64,000 bases of DNA from Whitmania pigra. Lineage: Eukaryota; Annelida; Clitellata; Hirudinida; Haemopidae. This document shows positions 22,096 through 34,360 of this stretch, piece by piece. The notes beneath the pieces are model-generated. The model searched no databases and had not been told where the DNA came from. It was given only the letters and a program-made list of their open reading frames with translations. The translations under genes were made by a program, and so were the position numbers. Each line of letters starts with the position of its first letter. Within the stretch, counting starts at the first letter, position 1. The DNA lies in the NCBI GenBank assembly GCA_021613335.1, contig JAJTWR010000404.1, positions 570,001-634,000 on the forward strand. Direction: 5' to 3'.

Positions 22096-23613
22096 TTATA
22101 AATTTATTAAACGATTGAGCTCATATTCCAAAATCTTAGCCCTTGCTGGAGTATTGAATATGACAAAATAAAGTTTTTCTCTCGCTACATCATCAATTTC
22201 CTCTTCACTACACATCATGATTAAATCGTCAATCATATTTTCATGGTTCTCCGATACAAACAAAAAGGGACATTTTTTAATCATGGTTTCAAACCACCAT
22301 GGTGATGGTAAAGTACTTCGGTATATTGAATCAATGAACCGGTTCTTTAGAAAATTATAAATCCAATCATGAAGTATTAAATGAGAGTCTCCCCCTACTT
22401 CATCGGTATTTCCTTCATTTTTCAAATACGATTCTTTCAACCTGACATAAGCTTTATACATCACAGACAACACATATAAAGTCTTGAGGAAATTATCATA
22501 AACGAGACACTTCTCGACGGTATAATCAATTTCATCTTCGCAAATCGTGGATGGCTTGATGGTATCACATATTTGCCGATCATTTGTAGGTGGACAGTTT
22601 GTATCATTCGATATATATGGTTCGATATCATTGCAATGCCTTCTATCGATGAGTTTCATAACATAGCTGAATTCGTTTTCATCAAAAAAATTTATACAAT
22701 CGAAACAATACGAAAAAATGATATGTTCCGACAAAATATGTTGAGGCATTTCACTGCTAAAATTTGAAAATTGTGATTGGAGAATATCAATAGCACGCTG
22801 CATTTTTTCCTGTTCATTTTGGGCAGATGTAAAGTATTGGTAAAAATGATTAATTAAACAAGAAATATCAAAACATGGACCAATCTTAATGAAAAAAGTA
22901 CTGAAATTTGTTTGTTGCATATTTTTAAGTGATTTCTTCGCTTCTAAATATGGTTCCCACTGTCCGAGTCTCTCCAATATGTATGTGCTCATTCGACGTA
23001 ACCAGGACGCCAATCTTTTCTTCTGTGGGTGTTTTGGTTCTGGAATGTTTAATTCTGATAACCTTGTAAGTATCTCCGTTGCTGTGTCAATATCATGTTT
23101 CTTCAATGTCCACATTTTATCAAGAGCAATTTTTAGAAATTTTAAAGCTCGACACATATAAGATATTGATCGCAAAGAATTAAATTTACGTCGGAATATT
23201 CTCTTATCTAATGAATGGTCAAACAGTTGCAAGCACACTGCATCTACAATGCGATAGCATCTCTTTAGATCTACCCGATCATCTATTCTTAAAAACAAAT
23301 TTTTGCATCTCTTGACAAGATATTCCACTGCTTCTTTCGAAAATGTACTTGACATGACTTTCAACTGCATGTCCTCATTAGGATACAATATGTCGTCAAC
23401 TTCAAAGATTGTAGAGTCGGATACTTTAGGCAAGATAGAACTAAAAACTGTTGAGGTTTTCTTAAATTTATCAAAGTTCTCTTCTGATAACTTACGATTT
23501 TCATCGATATCGTTAAATATTTCTTGGAAGGATTTAATTACCCACTTCACTTGATCATTCTTTTTTTCTGGAATTCTTAAACTTTCAATTTTAGTGTCTG
23601 CATCAATATCCAT
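22096..23613 (-). CDS. Unknown multigene family, copy B (505 aa)
   Basis: Intronless minus-strand ORF with its ATG at 23613. It encodes a protein identical to the copy at 11453-12970; the one base difference I noticed inside the ORF (GAC/GAT near 23092) is silent. The same TATA-like upstream sequence and conserved 3' flank are present. Hydrophilic, helix-rich, with no recognised domain. The identity is explained by the 6.8-kb duplication, not by separate selection. Confidence 0.75.
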   Translation of the reverse strand: MDIDADTKIESLRIPEKKNDQVKWVIKSFQEIFNDIDENRKLSEENFDKFKKTSTVFSSILPKVSDSTIFEVDDILYPNEDMQLKVMSSTFSKEAVEYLVKRCKNLFLRIDDRVDLKRCYRIVDAVCLQLFDHSLDKRIFRRKFNSLRSISYMCRALKFLKIALDKMWTLKKHDIDTATEILTRLSELNIPEPKHPQKKRLASWLRRMSTYILERLGQWEPYLEAKKSLKNMQQTNFSTFFIKIGPCFDISCLINHFYQYFTSAQNEQEKMQRAIDILQSQFSNFSSEMPQHILSEHIIFSYCFDCINFFDENEFSYVMKLIDRRHCNDIEPYISNDTNCPPTNDRQICDTIKPSTICEDEIDYTVEKCLVYDNFLKTLYVLSVMYKAYVRLKESYLKNEGNTDEVGGDSHLILHDWIYNFLKNRFIDSIYRSTLPSPWWFETMIKKCPFLFVSENHENMIDDLIMMCSEEEIDDVAREKLYFVIFNTPARAKILEYELNRLINL

Positions 23614-24100
23614 GTCTAATAGAATCGACTGGTTTCGAAATTGTTTTACATGCAATATTGCAGTTTCTTTGTTTTATATTGCTTTGAATTAAATGATTTA
23701 TGTAAATTTCAGACTGGACTATGAATTTGCTTCAAGAAAAACTATAAAAATGTTATCCCGTGCAATATAATTTTAATATTTAATTTTTAATTAGCAAAAA
23801 TAATTTCAAATAAAATAATTTCAGTAAAATTCAATATAAAAATGATTCCATTAATTTAAAATCAAGAGTCTGACATAGTGTTTTGATTGATTAAAACAAA
23901 CTCCACCAAAGAAATAAACTAGGCTCATTAAATGTATGCACAATCTTAAATCCAACATTTTTAAATAAACTTTAATAAAAAATTATTAATAAAATTACCA
24001 ATAAACTTAAAATTGAATTGAATTTACATTTTATTGTCGACAAAATTGCGCTTTGGTATTTGCCAATGTTTCTGGCTTACAACTAACACATTTATTATTG

Positions 24101-24607
24101 GTGAGCCCCCACCTGGAATACTGCATTCAAATATGAAATCCCAACATGAAGAAGGATATTGATACTTTGGACAGGGTGCAGAGAAGAGCAACAATTATGA
24201 TACAGGATCTTGGAAATTTAAGTTATGAAGAGAGATTAAGAAGATGTAAGCTTAAATTTGAGTTATGAAGAGGGATTAAGAAGATGTAAGCTTACAAATT
24301 TAGAGATAGGGAGAAGTAGAGGTGATCTCATAGAAACGTTCAAAAATTTAACAGGAAGAGATAATCTAAAACCTGAACATTTCTTGAGTTTACCCTTAAG
24401 TAAAAGAGAGGGCATGGATGTAAGCTTTATAGGAAGGTAACGGTCACTCTAAAGAATAATTACTTCAGCACCAGAGTAATTAAACTTTGGAATAAGCTCA
24501 ATGAGCAAACAATATATTCATATTCGGTAAAAGTATTTAAAATACGACTATCAAAATTTGGATACTGGGTTAAACAAAATATGAGTGGTTTATCACACGG
24601 ACACTAG
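24101..24607 (+). pseudogene. LINE ORF2 C-terminal remnant (copy B)
   Basis: Same remnant as 13458-13964, including the internal duplication of about 48 bases and the trailing TTATG repeat. Confidence 0.75.
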
Positions 24608-25555
24608 TCTCCATAAACCACTATAAATTACTGTTATGTTATGTTAAGTTATGTTATATAAAATCAAAAATACCACTGCTTAGAAAACAATCTATAGCCA
24701 TAAACACAAGCCAAGTCCTGACACAAAATTTGTCATGACTATTGATATTTTGGACCCGTTTAGGGTGTTTGCACAATATGGCGCTTCGCGTTTCATTATT
24801 TTTTCTTGGATCAACACACACAGGCTACCTTACTTAAATTGTAAAATAACTTAACCGTGAAATAACCTGTTAAAACGGTTATACTAAAATTATTTTATAA
24901 TTACGTAATAATTCAATTTGTAGTAGTTATAATTATTTACTTTATCTATTTATATTTATTATATTTGTATATTATTATATTAATATTATTTTAATTAAAA
25001 TAACCAAAAGCTGCGGCACTTGATATATCAAATTTGTTTTTTAAATTATTTTATAATAAAACAATTGTATTGTTAAATAAATTAAAAACGAAAATTTATT
25101 TAAGACAGATTTTTTTCAAATGTAAATTTATCCTAAAATTAATAAGCAGCGACATCTGGCGAGCATAGTTAGGGTATGAAAATATATAATTATTCAAATA
25201 AAAAGTGTAACATTTACTTGATTAAAATTCTTAATTAAATTTTTATTCAGATCGTAGTTGATTTTTGATCAATTTAAGTCAAAAACACCACTGTTTAGAA
25301 AACCATGTACTCTCCAAATACATGTCCGGTGGAAAACTATGATGATTCCGCGCTGGAAAGTTCGATATTTGGGACCTGTTTAGGGTGCGAGGATTTGCTT
25401 CTACTCCAGTTGTTTTTTATGTTCTGGATAGTCTTTTGATGGTCGTCACGTTGCCAGGGCACTTCAAATATAATTTATTATCTAATTACATTGTACTAAT
25501 TTTACCACTAAAATTTAATTTGACCATGACTGTATTTTCAAGAGGATCAGAATAC

Positions 25556-26480
25556 TACAATTGCAAAGCTTCGCAACAGGGCAGCTGCATTCAGAGCTTC
25601 TGAGACATCAGAGCTGCGTGAGTCTTGACTACGGAACAACAGAGGTAGAGCTACTACATCTAGAGCTTCTGAGATATTACAACAACGCACCAAACTGTAT
25701 GAATTATTGGCATAGTATAAACTAATCGATTAGCATAACAACAAGGCGTTATCATTTTCCTTGATGCTTCTGGAGGTACAGGAAAAACATTTTTAACCAA
25801 TTTAATTTTGGTTGAAATCAGGGCTAAGGGAAAAATTGCTGTTTCCATTGCCTCTTCAGGAATTGCGGCAATGTTAATGGAAGGGGAAAGGACAGCCCAT
25901 TCTGCCCATAAATTGCCACTTGACATAGTCAGACAAGAAAGTCCTGCCTGCAACATAAGCAAATCAAATCCTCAGAACATGTAAATTAATAGTTTGGGAC
26001 GAATGCACCACGACGCTCAAGTAGGTTAACGAAGCCCTTGACATTGCTCTTAGAGATTTGAGGGGAAATAACATCTTGATGGAAGGAACTCTGTTACTCC
26101 TGTGGAGATTTTCGTCAAACTCTACCTGTCGTACCAAAGTCAACACCGGTCGATGAGATTCATGCATGTTTAAAGCATTCCTTTTTGTGGAGACATTTAC
26201 AAAAGATTACTTTAAAGCAAAACATGAGAGTACATCTTGAAGATGATGGTGCTCAACATTTTCAAACAAACTACTGGATATTGGAGAAGGTAGATTAAAT
26301 GTCAATTCTTCAGGAAATATTCAACTCTCATCAAAATTTTGTAACCTGGTTTCTACAGTATCAGAATTAATTGATGCAGTTTATCCAACGGTTTCCACAA
26401 ACTGTGAACATTCAAACTGGTTGCAAGGAAGGGCTTTCTTGCTGCCAAAAATGTTCGTAAAATCAACAATACAATGCTAA
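25556..26480 (+). pseudogene. Helitron-type PIF1 helicase remnant
   Basis: Decayed coding sequence, readable in several frames. It holds the Arg/Ala-rich repeat, Walker A (LDASGGTGKTFLTNL), IAVSIASSGIAAMLMEGERT-AHSAHKLPLD and ESPACNISKSN. The Walker B-like LIVWDE then lies near 25990, followed by EALDIALRDLRGNN, TNY-LLDIGEG-type sequence near 26270 and WLQGRAFL near 26420. This order matches the PIF1 helicase domain of Helitrons. Stops and frameshifts are frequent, for example after the ISKSNPQNM-like stretch near 25980. The Rep domain is not seen here. Confidence 0.75.
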
Positions 26481-26486
26481 AAAATT

Positions 26487-26560
26487 TATCAAGGCAATCC
26501 CTGCTTTTGGACAGCTAAAGTACCATGATCGGCTCAAGGCTTTACAACTTAAATCGCTTG
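26487..26560 (+). pseudogene. Short LINE remnant
   Basis: Reads FIKAIPAFGQLKYHDRLKAL-like sequence, matching the end of the remnant at 11035-11325. It sits upstream of family copy C just as the longer piece sits upstream of copy A. Confidence 0.5.
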
Positions 26561-26759
26561 AACAAAATAATAAAACATGAATTTTTAACTTTAACAATGA
26601 ATTAAAATTGATTAAATGTAATTGTTTCAAGAACAATAAGATTAGATTGATTTAAAACATTTTCGGTTTTGCGGCTGCCGTAGTTAAATGGAGATTGCTG
26701 GGATCAATTTCAAGACATATATAATTAATAATTTCATGAGAATTTAACTATAATTTTAT

Positions 26760-28247
26760 TTAACGATTGAGTATCCTTTCAAACAAATTAGCTTTTCTTG
26801 GATTATTGCATATGACAAAAAAAAGTTTTTCTCTCGCTACATCATCAATTTCCTCTCCACTAAACATCATGATTAAATCGTCAATCATATTTTCATGGTT
26901 TTTCGATATAAACAAAAAGGGACATTTTTTAATCGTGGTTTCGAACCACCATGGTAATTGTAAAGTATTTCGGTATGTTGAATCAATTAACCGCTCCATT
27001 ACAAAATCATCAATAGCATTATGATATATTAAATGAAAGTAGCCCCCTACTTCATCGGTATTTCCTTCAATTTTCAAATACGATTCTTTCAACCTGACAC
27101 AAGCTTTATACATCACAGACAACACATATAAAGTCTTGAGGAAATCATCATAAACGAGATACTTCTCGACTGTATAATCAATTTCATCTTCGCAAATCGT
27201 GGAGGGCTTGATGGTTGATGTATCATTCGATATATATGGTTCGACATCATTGCAATGCCTTCTGTCGATGAGTTTCATAACATCGCTGAATTCGTTGTCA
27301 TCAAAAAAATTTATGCAATAGGAACAATAACAATTAATGATATATTCCGACAAAATATGTTTTGGTGATTGAGACTTACAAATTGATATTTGTGACTGGA
27401 GAATATCAATAGCACGCTGCATTATTTCCTGTTCGTTTTGGGCAGATGTAAAGTATTGGTAAAAATGATTAATTAAACAAGAATCATCAAAATATGGACC
27501 AGTCTTAATGAAAAAAGTACTGAAATTTGTTTGTTGCATATTTTTAAGAAATTTCTTCGCTTCCAAATATGGTCCCCACTGTTCGAGTCTCTCCAATATG
27601 TATGTGCTCATTCGACGTAACCAGGATGCTAATCTTTTCTTCTGTGGGTGTTTTGGTTCTGGAATGTTTAATTCTGATAACCTTGTAAGTATCACCGTTG
27701 TTGTTTCAATGTCATGTTTCTTCAATGTCCACATTTTATCAAGAGCAATTTTTAGAAATTTTAAAGCTCGACACATATAAGATATTGATCGCAAAGAATT
27801 AAATTTACGTCGGAATATTCTCTTATCTAATGAATGGTCAAACAGTTGCAAGCACACTGCATCTACAATGCGATAGCATCTCTTTAGATCTACCCGATAA
27901 TCTATTCTTAAAAACAAATTTTTGCAACTCTTGATAAGATATTCCACTGCTTCTTTCGAAAATGTACTTGACATGACTTTCAAATGCATGTCCTCATTAG
28001 GATACAATATGTCGTCAACTTCAAAGATTGTAGAGTCGGATACTTTAGGCAAGATAGAACTTAAAACTCTTGAGGTTTTCTTAAACTTATCAAAGCATTC
28101 TTCTGATAACTTATGATTTTCATCGACATCGTTAACTATTTCTTTGAAAGATTTAATTACCCACTGCACTTAATCCTTCTCTTTTTCTGGAATTCTTAAA
28201 CTTTCAATGTTGGTTTGTTCATCGTCAGTGTCTGCATCAGTATCCAT
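26760..28247 (-). pseudogene. Unknown multigene family, copy C (nonsense-disrupted)
   Basis: The homologous minus-strand frame starts at ATG 28247. A TAA at 28172-28170 (codon 26) then interrupts it, and about 469 codons remain open to 26760. Relative to copy A there is an in-frame six-residue insertion near the N-terminus and a clean in-frame loss of 11 codons (the NCPPTNDRQICD stretch). The indels are multiples of three, so they probably accumulated while the gene was translated, and the nonsense change is later. Restart at a downstream Met (near residue 65 of the family) cannot be excluded. The conserved 5' flank is present to about 28520. Confidence 0.7.
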
Positions 28248-30015
28248 ATCCAATAGAATCGATTGGTTTCGAAATTGTTTTATATGCAATATTGCAGTTT
28301 CTTGTTTTATATTCCTTTGAATTTAATGATTTTAGTAAATTTCAGACCGCACTATGAATTTGCTTTTAAAAAAAACTATAAATATGATATCCCGTGCAAT
28401 TAAATTTTAATATTTAATTTTTAATTAGCAAAATAAATTTAATTTCAATAAAATTCAATATAAAAATTGTTCTGTAAATTTAAAATCAAGAGTCTGACAT
28501 AGTGTTTTGATTTGTTAAAACAAACTCCAAACAAATAAACTAGGCTCATTAAAAAGTCTTACTTGACACCTAGTTGAGCCAGAAACAGTTTTTTTTAATG
28601 TAAACAGCACACATATGCTGACGATTATTGCGTTTTATAAATAAGCATGCAATTATTGTTACTATTACTTTTCTAATTAATAATAACATTATTAGGATAT
28701 AAAAATTTTCTTTTTGACTTCTTCTTTATTTGTTTATTTATTTAAATAATTGTAATTATTTTCATACGCTGAATAATTATTTAATGTACTAGTTAGCAAG
28801 CTTTAAATTTTTTTTTCTAATATTTCAATGGAACCACCACTGCCAAGGTGACAATAGAAGAATAAATAGAATGAATAATCTAGTCGCTTGAGAGCTCGTT
28901 CATAATTTGATAAGCTTTTGAAAGCCATCAAAATAGCCCCGTCCACACAGGACCGACAAAACAGCCCTGAAAATCTGGCATTATCAGTGAGTCGGTTTTT
29001 GGGACCCGTTTACGTGTTAAGGTGTTAAATCGATGTGATGCTTCTTATTGCACTATTTTTTAAGTTCTGAGTGGTCTGTAGAGTTATTGTCATTATGTGT
29101 TGTCAGGGTATTTAAAATACAATTTATTTAAAATTTTTAAATAAATTTAAACTGACACAATATATTTAAATTTATTAGCGAATCGATAATAGCGATGACA
29201 TTTTTTCTAGTTATAAATTTAACTCAAAATTAACAAGCAACGACATCTGGCAAATTCAGCAATGAAAATGAAAATATAACTAAAAAAAATTTTTATTGAG
29301 ATTCCTGGTGGTCTTTGAGATGATCGTCACTGTGCATTGCATATTGAGCTAGATGTATGCTGGGGCATGTATAAAAATGGTTTATAATGTAACATAAATT
29401 ATAAAATTTTAAACTAAATCTGATAACAGTTTTCATTTACTTGGATCTTTAGCTAGTGATGCTTGATATGTCAAATTTGTGTTATAAATTATTTATAATT
29501 AAACAAAAATTTTAAATAAATCAAAAATGAAAATATATATGAATTTTTAGACGATGGCAGATTTTCATTCAAATTTAAATTGATTTATCTTAAAATTAAC
29601 AAAATCTAGCAGTCATAGATAAGAAACCAATTACAATTTGTTAAAAATGAATTGAATTTAATTAGCAAAGTTGTGATAATTACTTGAATAAATTTCTTGA
29701 TTAAATATTCATATCGATCGGAATTAGTTTTCGACTTAAATCAAAAATACCACTTAGGAAACGGTCTTTTGACAAATAAAGAAACTATGTCACGACGTAA
29801 TATAACACAGTAATGAAGTACAATAAATTAAAATTGAATCAAATGAATTAAAATAAAAGTTTTAAGAACAATAAGATTAGATTGATTTAACACATTTTCG
29901 GTTTTGCGTCTGCCGTAGATAAATGGAGATTGCTGGGATCAATTTGAAAACATTTTTAATTAATAATTTCATGAGAATTTAATTATAATTTTATTTAACT
30001 TTTTTGAGTATCCTT
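28248..30015. other. AT-rich spacer between family copies C and D
   Basis: Holds the conserved 5' flank of copy C to about 28520, then dispersed-repeat fragments (near 28835, 28990-29130, 29235-29350 and 29715-29785). The conserved 3' flank of copy D lies at about 29850-30015. The stretch from about 29190 to 30000 is also closely matched by 35680-36490. No gene is supported. Confidence 0.6.
29225..29785. repeat. Dispersed repeat unit, member 3, shared by copies D and E
   Basis: AACAAGCAACGACATCTGGC, GATCGGAATTAGTTTTCGAC and AAATACCACTTAGGAAACGG occur in order. The whole block recurs almost unchanged at about 35722-36260. Confidence 0.65.
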
Positions 30016-31503
30016 TCAAAAAAACTTGGCCTTTGTTGGAGTATTGAATATGACAAAATAAAGTTTTTCTCTCGCTACATCATCAATTTCCTCTCCACTA
30101 CACATCATGATTAAATCGTCAATCATATTTTCATGGTTCTTCGATACAAACAAAAAGGGACATTTTTTAATCGCAGTTTCGAACCACCATGGTAATGGTA
30201 AAGTATTTCGGTATGTTGAATCAATGAACCGCTCCATTAGAAAATTATCAATAGCATAATGACGTTTTAAATGAAAGTCTCCCCCTACATCATCGGTATT
30301 TCCTTTTTTTTTCAAATACGATTCTTTCAACCTGACACAAGCTTTATACATCACAGACAACACATATAAAGTCTTGAGGAAATTATCATAAACGAGACAC
30401 TTCTCGACGGTATAATCAATTTCATTTTCGCAAATCGTGGAGGGCTTGATGGTATCACATATTTGCCGATCATTTGTAGGTGGACAGTTTGCATCATTCG
30501 ATATATATGGTTCGATATCATTGCAATGCCTTCTATCGATGAGTTTCATAACATCGCTGAATTCGTTTTCATAAACAAAATTTATGCATTTCATACAATA
30601 AGAACAAATGATGTGTTCCGACAAAATATGTTTAGGACTTTTACCACTATAATTTGAAAATTGTGATTGGAGAATATCAATAGCACGCTGCATTTTTTCC
30701 TGTTCATTTTGGGCAGATGTAAAGTATTGGTAAAAATGATTAATTAAACAAGAAATATCAAAATATGAACCAATCTTAATGAAAAGAGTACTGAAGTTTG
30801 TTTGTTGCATATTTTCAAGCAATTTCTTCGCTTCTAAATATGGTTCCCACCGTTCGAGTCTCTCCAATATGTATGTGCTCATTCGACGTAACCAGGACGC
30901 CAATCTTTTCTTCTGTGGGTGTTTTGGTTCTGGAATGTTTAATTCTGATAACCTTGTAAGTATCACCGTTGTTGTTTCAATGTCAAGTTTCTTCAATGTC
31001 CACATTTTATCAAGAGCAATTTTTAGAAATTTTAAAGCTCGACACATATAAGATATTGATCGCACAGAATTAAATTTACGTCGGAATATACTTGCATCCA
31101 ATGAATGGTCAAACAGTTGCAAGCACACTGCATCTACAATGCGATAGCATCTCTTTAGATCTACCCGATAATCTATTCTTAAAAACAAATTTTTGCATCT
31201 CTTGACAAGATATTCCACTGCTTCTTTCGAAAGTGTACTTGACATGATTTTCAAATGCATGTCCTCATTAGGATACAATATGTCGTCAACTTCAAAGAGT
31301 GTAGAGTCGGATACTTTGGGCAAGATAGAACTGAAAACTGTTAAGGTTTTCTTAAACTTATCAAAGTTCTCTTCTGATAACTTACGATGTTCATCGACAT
31401 CGTTAAATATTTCTTGGAAGGATTTAATTACCCACTTCACTTGATACTTCTCTTTTTCTGGAATTCTTAAACTTTCAATTTTAGTGTCTGCATCAGTATC
31501 CAT
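30016..31503 (-). CDS. Unknown multigene family, copy D (495 aa)
   Basis: Intronless minus-strand ORF with its ATG at 31503, aligned with the ATG of copies A and B. It diverges moderately from A and B, with scattered substitutions. The main conserved blocks are kept (HPQKKRLASW, VDAVCLQLFD, PWWFET-IKKCPFLF). The C-terminus ends in PTKAKFF then TGA, shorter than copy A by about ten residues; a slip in an A-run (30022-30028) relative to copies C and E explains the shift. The upstream and downstream flanks match copy A from about 29860 to 33400. No function can be assigned. Confidence 0.7.
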   Translation of the reverse strand: MDTDADTKIESLRIPEKEKYQVKWVIKSFQEIFNDVDEHRKLSEENFDKFKKTLTVFSSILPKVSDSTLFEVDDILYPNEDMHLKIMSSTLSKEAVEYLVKRCKNLFLRIDYRVDLKRCYRIVDAVCLQLFDHSLDASIFRRKFNSVRSISYMCRALKFLKIALDKMWTLKKLDIETTTVILTRLSELNIPEPKHPQKKRLASWLRRMSTYILERLERWEPYLEAKKLLENMQQTNFSTLFIKIGSYFDISCLINHFYQYFTSAQNEQEKMQRAIDILQSQFSNYSGKSPKHILSEHIICSYCMKCINFVYENEFSDVMKLIDRRHCNDIEPYISNDANCPPTNDRQICDTIKPSTICENEIDYTVEKCLVYDNFLKTLYVLSVMYKACVRLKESYLKKKGNTDDVGGDFHLKRHYAIDNFLMERFIDSTYRNTLPLPWWFETAIKKCPFLFVSKNHENMIDDLIMMCSGEEIDDVAREKLYFVIFNTPTKAKFF

Positions 31504-31989
31504 GTCCAATAGAATCGACTGGTTTCGAAATTGTATTACATGCAATATTGCAGTTTCTTTGTTTTATATTCTTTTGGATTAAATGATTTATGTAAATTTC
31601 AGACTGGACTATGAATTTGCTTCAAGAAAAACTATAAAAATGTTATCCCGTGCAATATAATTTTAATATTTAATTTTTAATTAGCAAAAAAAATTTCAAA
31701 TAAAATAATTTCAGTAAAATTCAATATAAAAATGATTCCATTAATTTAAAATCAAGAGTCTGACATAGTGTTTTGATTGGTTAAAACAAACTCCACCAAA
31801 GAAATAAACTAGGCTCATTAAATGTATGCCCAATCTTAAATCCAACATTTTTAAATAAACTTTAATAAAAATTATTAATAAAATGACCAATAAACTTAAA
31901 ATTGAATTGAATTTACATTTTATTGTCGACAAAATTGCGCTTTGGTATTTGCCAATGTTTCTGGCTTACAACTAACACATTTATTATTG

Positions 31990-32496
31990 GTGAGCCCCCA
32001 CCTGGAATACTGCATTCAAATATGAAATCCCAACATGAAGAAGGATATTGATACTTTGGACAGGGTGCAGAGAAGAGCAACAATTATGATACAGGATCTT
32101 GGAAATTTAAGTTATGAAGAGAGATTAAGAAGATGTAAGCTTAAATTTGTGTTATGAAGAGGGATTAAGAAGATGTAAGCTTACAAATTTAGAGATAGGG
32201 AGAAGTAGAGGTGATCTCATAGAAACGTTCAAAAATTTAACAGGAAGAGATAATCCAAAACCTGAACATTTTTTGAGTTTACCCTTAAGTAAAAGAGAGG
32301 GCATGGATGTAAGCTTTGTAGGAAGGTAACGGTCACTCTAAAGAATAATTACTTCAGCACCAGAGTAATTAATCTTTGGAATAAGCTCAATGAGCAAACA
32401 ATATATTCATATTCGGTAAAAGTATTTAAAATACGACTATCAAAATTTGGATACTGGGTTAAACAAAATATGAGTGGTTTGTCACAGGGACACTAG
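31990..32496 (+). pseudogene. LINE ORF2 C-terminal remnant (third copy)
   Basis: The remnant of 13458-13964 again, with the same internal duplication. It lies at the same distance from copy D as in copies A and B. It was therefore already present before the family unit duplicated. Confidence 0.75.
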
Positions 32497-33017
32497 TCTC
32501 CATAAACCACTATAAATTACTGTTATGTTATGTTAAGTTATATAAAATCAAAAACACCACTGCTTAGAAAACAATCTATAGCCATAAACACAAGCTAAGT
32601 CCTGACACAAAATTTGTCATGACTATTGATATTTTGGACCCGTTTAGGGTGTTTGCACAATATGGCGCTTCGCGTTTCATTATTTTTTCTTGGATCAACC
32701 CACAGGCTACCTTACTTAAATTGTAAAATAACTTAACCGTGAAATAACCTGTTAAAACGGTTATACTAAAATTATTTTATAATTACGTAATAATTCAATT
32801 TGTAGTAGTTATAATTATTTACTTTCTCTATTTATATTTATTATATTTGTATATTATTATATTAATATTATTTTAATTAAAATTACCAAAAGCTGCGGCA
32901 CTTGATATATCAAATTTGTTTTTAAATTATTTATAATAAAACAATTGTATTGTTAAATAAATTAAAAATGAAAATTTATTTAAGACAGATTTTTTTTTCA
33001 AATATAAATTTATCCTA

Positions 33018-33187
33018 AAATTAATAAGCAGCGACATCTGGCGAGCATAGTTAGGGTATGAAAATATATAATTATTAAAATAAAAAGTGTAACATTTACT
33101 TGATTAAAATTCTTAATTAAATTTTTATTCAGATCGTAGTTGATTTTTGATCAATTTAAGTCAAAAACACCACTGTTTAGAAAACCA
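33018..33187. repeat. Dispersed repeat unit, member 4
   Basis: Same anchors and spacing as 14500-14665, of which it is the copy in the D unit. Confidence 0.65.
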
Positions 33188-34195
33188 TGTATTCTCCAAA
33201 TACATGTCCGGTGGAAAACTATGATGATTCCACGCTGGAAAGTTTGATATTTGGGACCTGTTTAGGGTGCGAGGATTTGCTTCTACTCCAGTTGTTTTAT
33301 ATGTTCTGGATAGTCTTTTGATGGCCGTCACGTTGCCAGGGCACTTCAAATATAATTTATTATCTAATTGCATTGTACTAATTATACACATAAAACGTTT
33401 TAATTTGACCAAGAAAAAAATTAGCATTAATGCATTCTGGTGGTCAGCAAAGGACTACAATCCAATAAACAAACAAACAATTCTGTAGAATTCTCTTGAT
33501 CTACGTAATTATCTTTGGAAGTCGTATAGACTATTTGGTAATTGACAGAATGCTTTTCGAGTACTAACGGAGTCTGTAACTATTCAAATAAATAATTAGT
33601 AATAATTATAACTATTTGGTTAATTTTTAGTTATTTCTAAAATTATTAAAAGCAATATTGTAACGGTAAATGCGGATGCGCCGACACAATTATGTCATGC
33701 CCAATCCAACCGGAAAATGCGTTATTATTATTAATTTTTTTGTTATTATTATTTTTGTTATTATTATTTTTGTTATTGATTTGGTAATTGATGATATTTA
33801 TGATGGTAATAATTATTATGTTGTATTTGAAAATCACCTTCGATTGGCATAATGATTTCGCAATATATATGTTCGAGAGATTTGGATCGCTCGAAGGGTT
33901 AAAATATATTTAAAAGTTTTTGAAAACCCTTAATGGGTGGGCAGGTTACCTGAAATAGCATAGTTAACTATTATGGATTAATTATGGATGTTGAGTTGAT
34001 TATTATGAGGATGACGACGAAGACGACGATGAAGATAAATTATTACGATTTAATAATAGTATTACTATTTTTTCCTTGTTTTAGCAATTGTCAATACATT
34101 ATCGATAATTATCCATGTTTAAAGTTATCTATGTGGTATTATCAATGTTTATTGTCATTGTTGTCATACTTCGTAACTTCATTTATATAGCACCA

Positions 34196-34360
34196 TATAC
34201 ATAGCGTCAGAGGCGCTTCTTGTAACCATTTATATAGCGCTTCTTCCCAAGGGCGCTGGCGGCAGTGCAGGCTGGGTTTCGAACACGACACATTACGACT
34301 GTTGCCATTACCGCCGTATGCAGGCACGTAACCCATTCGCCTAACCTGCACGCCTTGCTA
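34196..34360 (-). mobile_element. tRNA-derived SINE
   Basis: On the minus strand an A-box-like TAGGCGAATGGGTTACG is followed about 55 bases later by a B-box-like GTTCGAAACCC. The tail carries AAGCGCTATATAAATGG. The B-box core and its surroundings recur at 51775-51870 and 56408-56535, which supports a dispersed family. Confidence 0.6.

Larger units (their letters stand above)
19069..25875. repeat. Segmental duplication, copy B
   Basis: Starts at the base after the 3' LTR and corresponds to 8427-15231. It continues past the point where copy A is cut by the LTR element, so the helicase remnant is uninterrupted here. The full sister set is repeated: minisatellite, LINE remnants, unknown gene and dispersed units. 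Confidence 0.95.
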
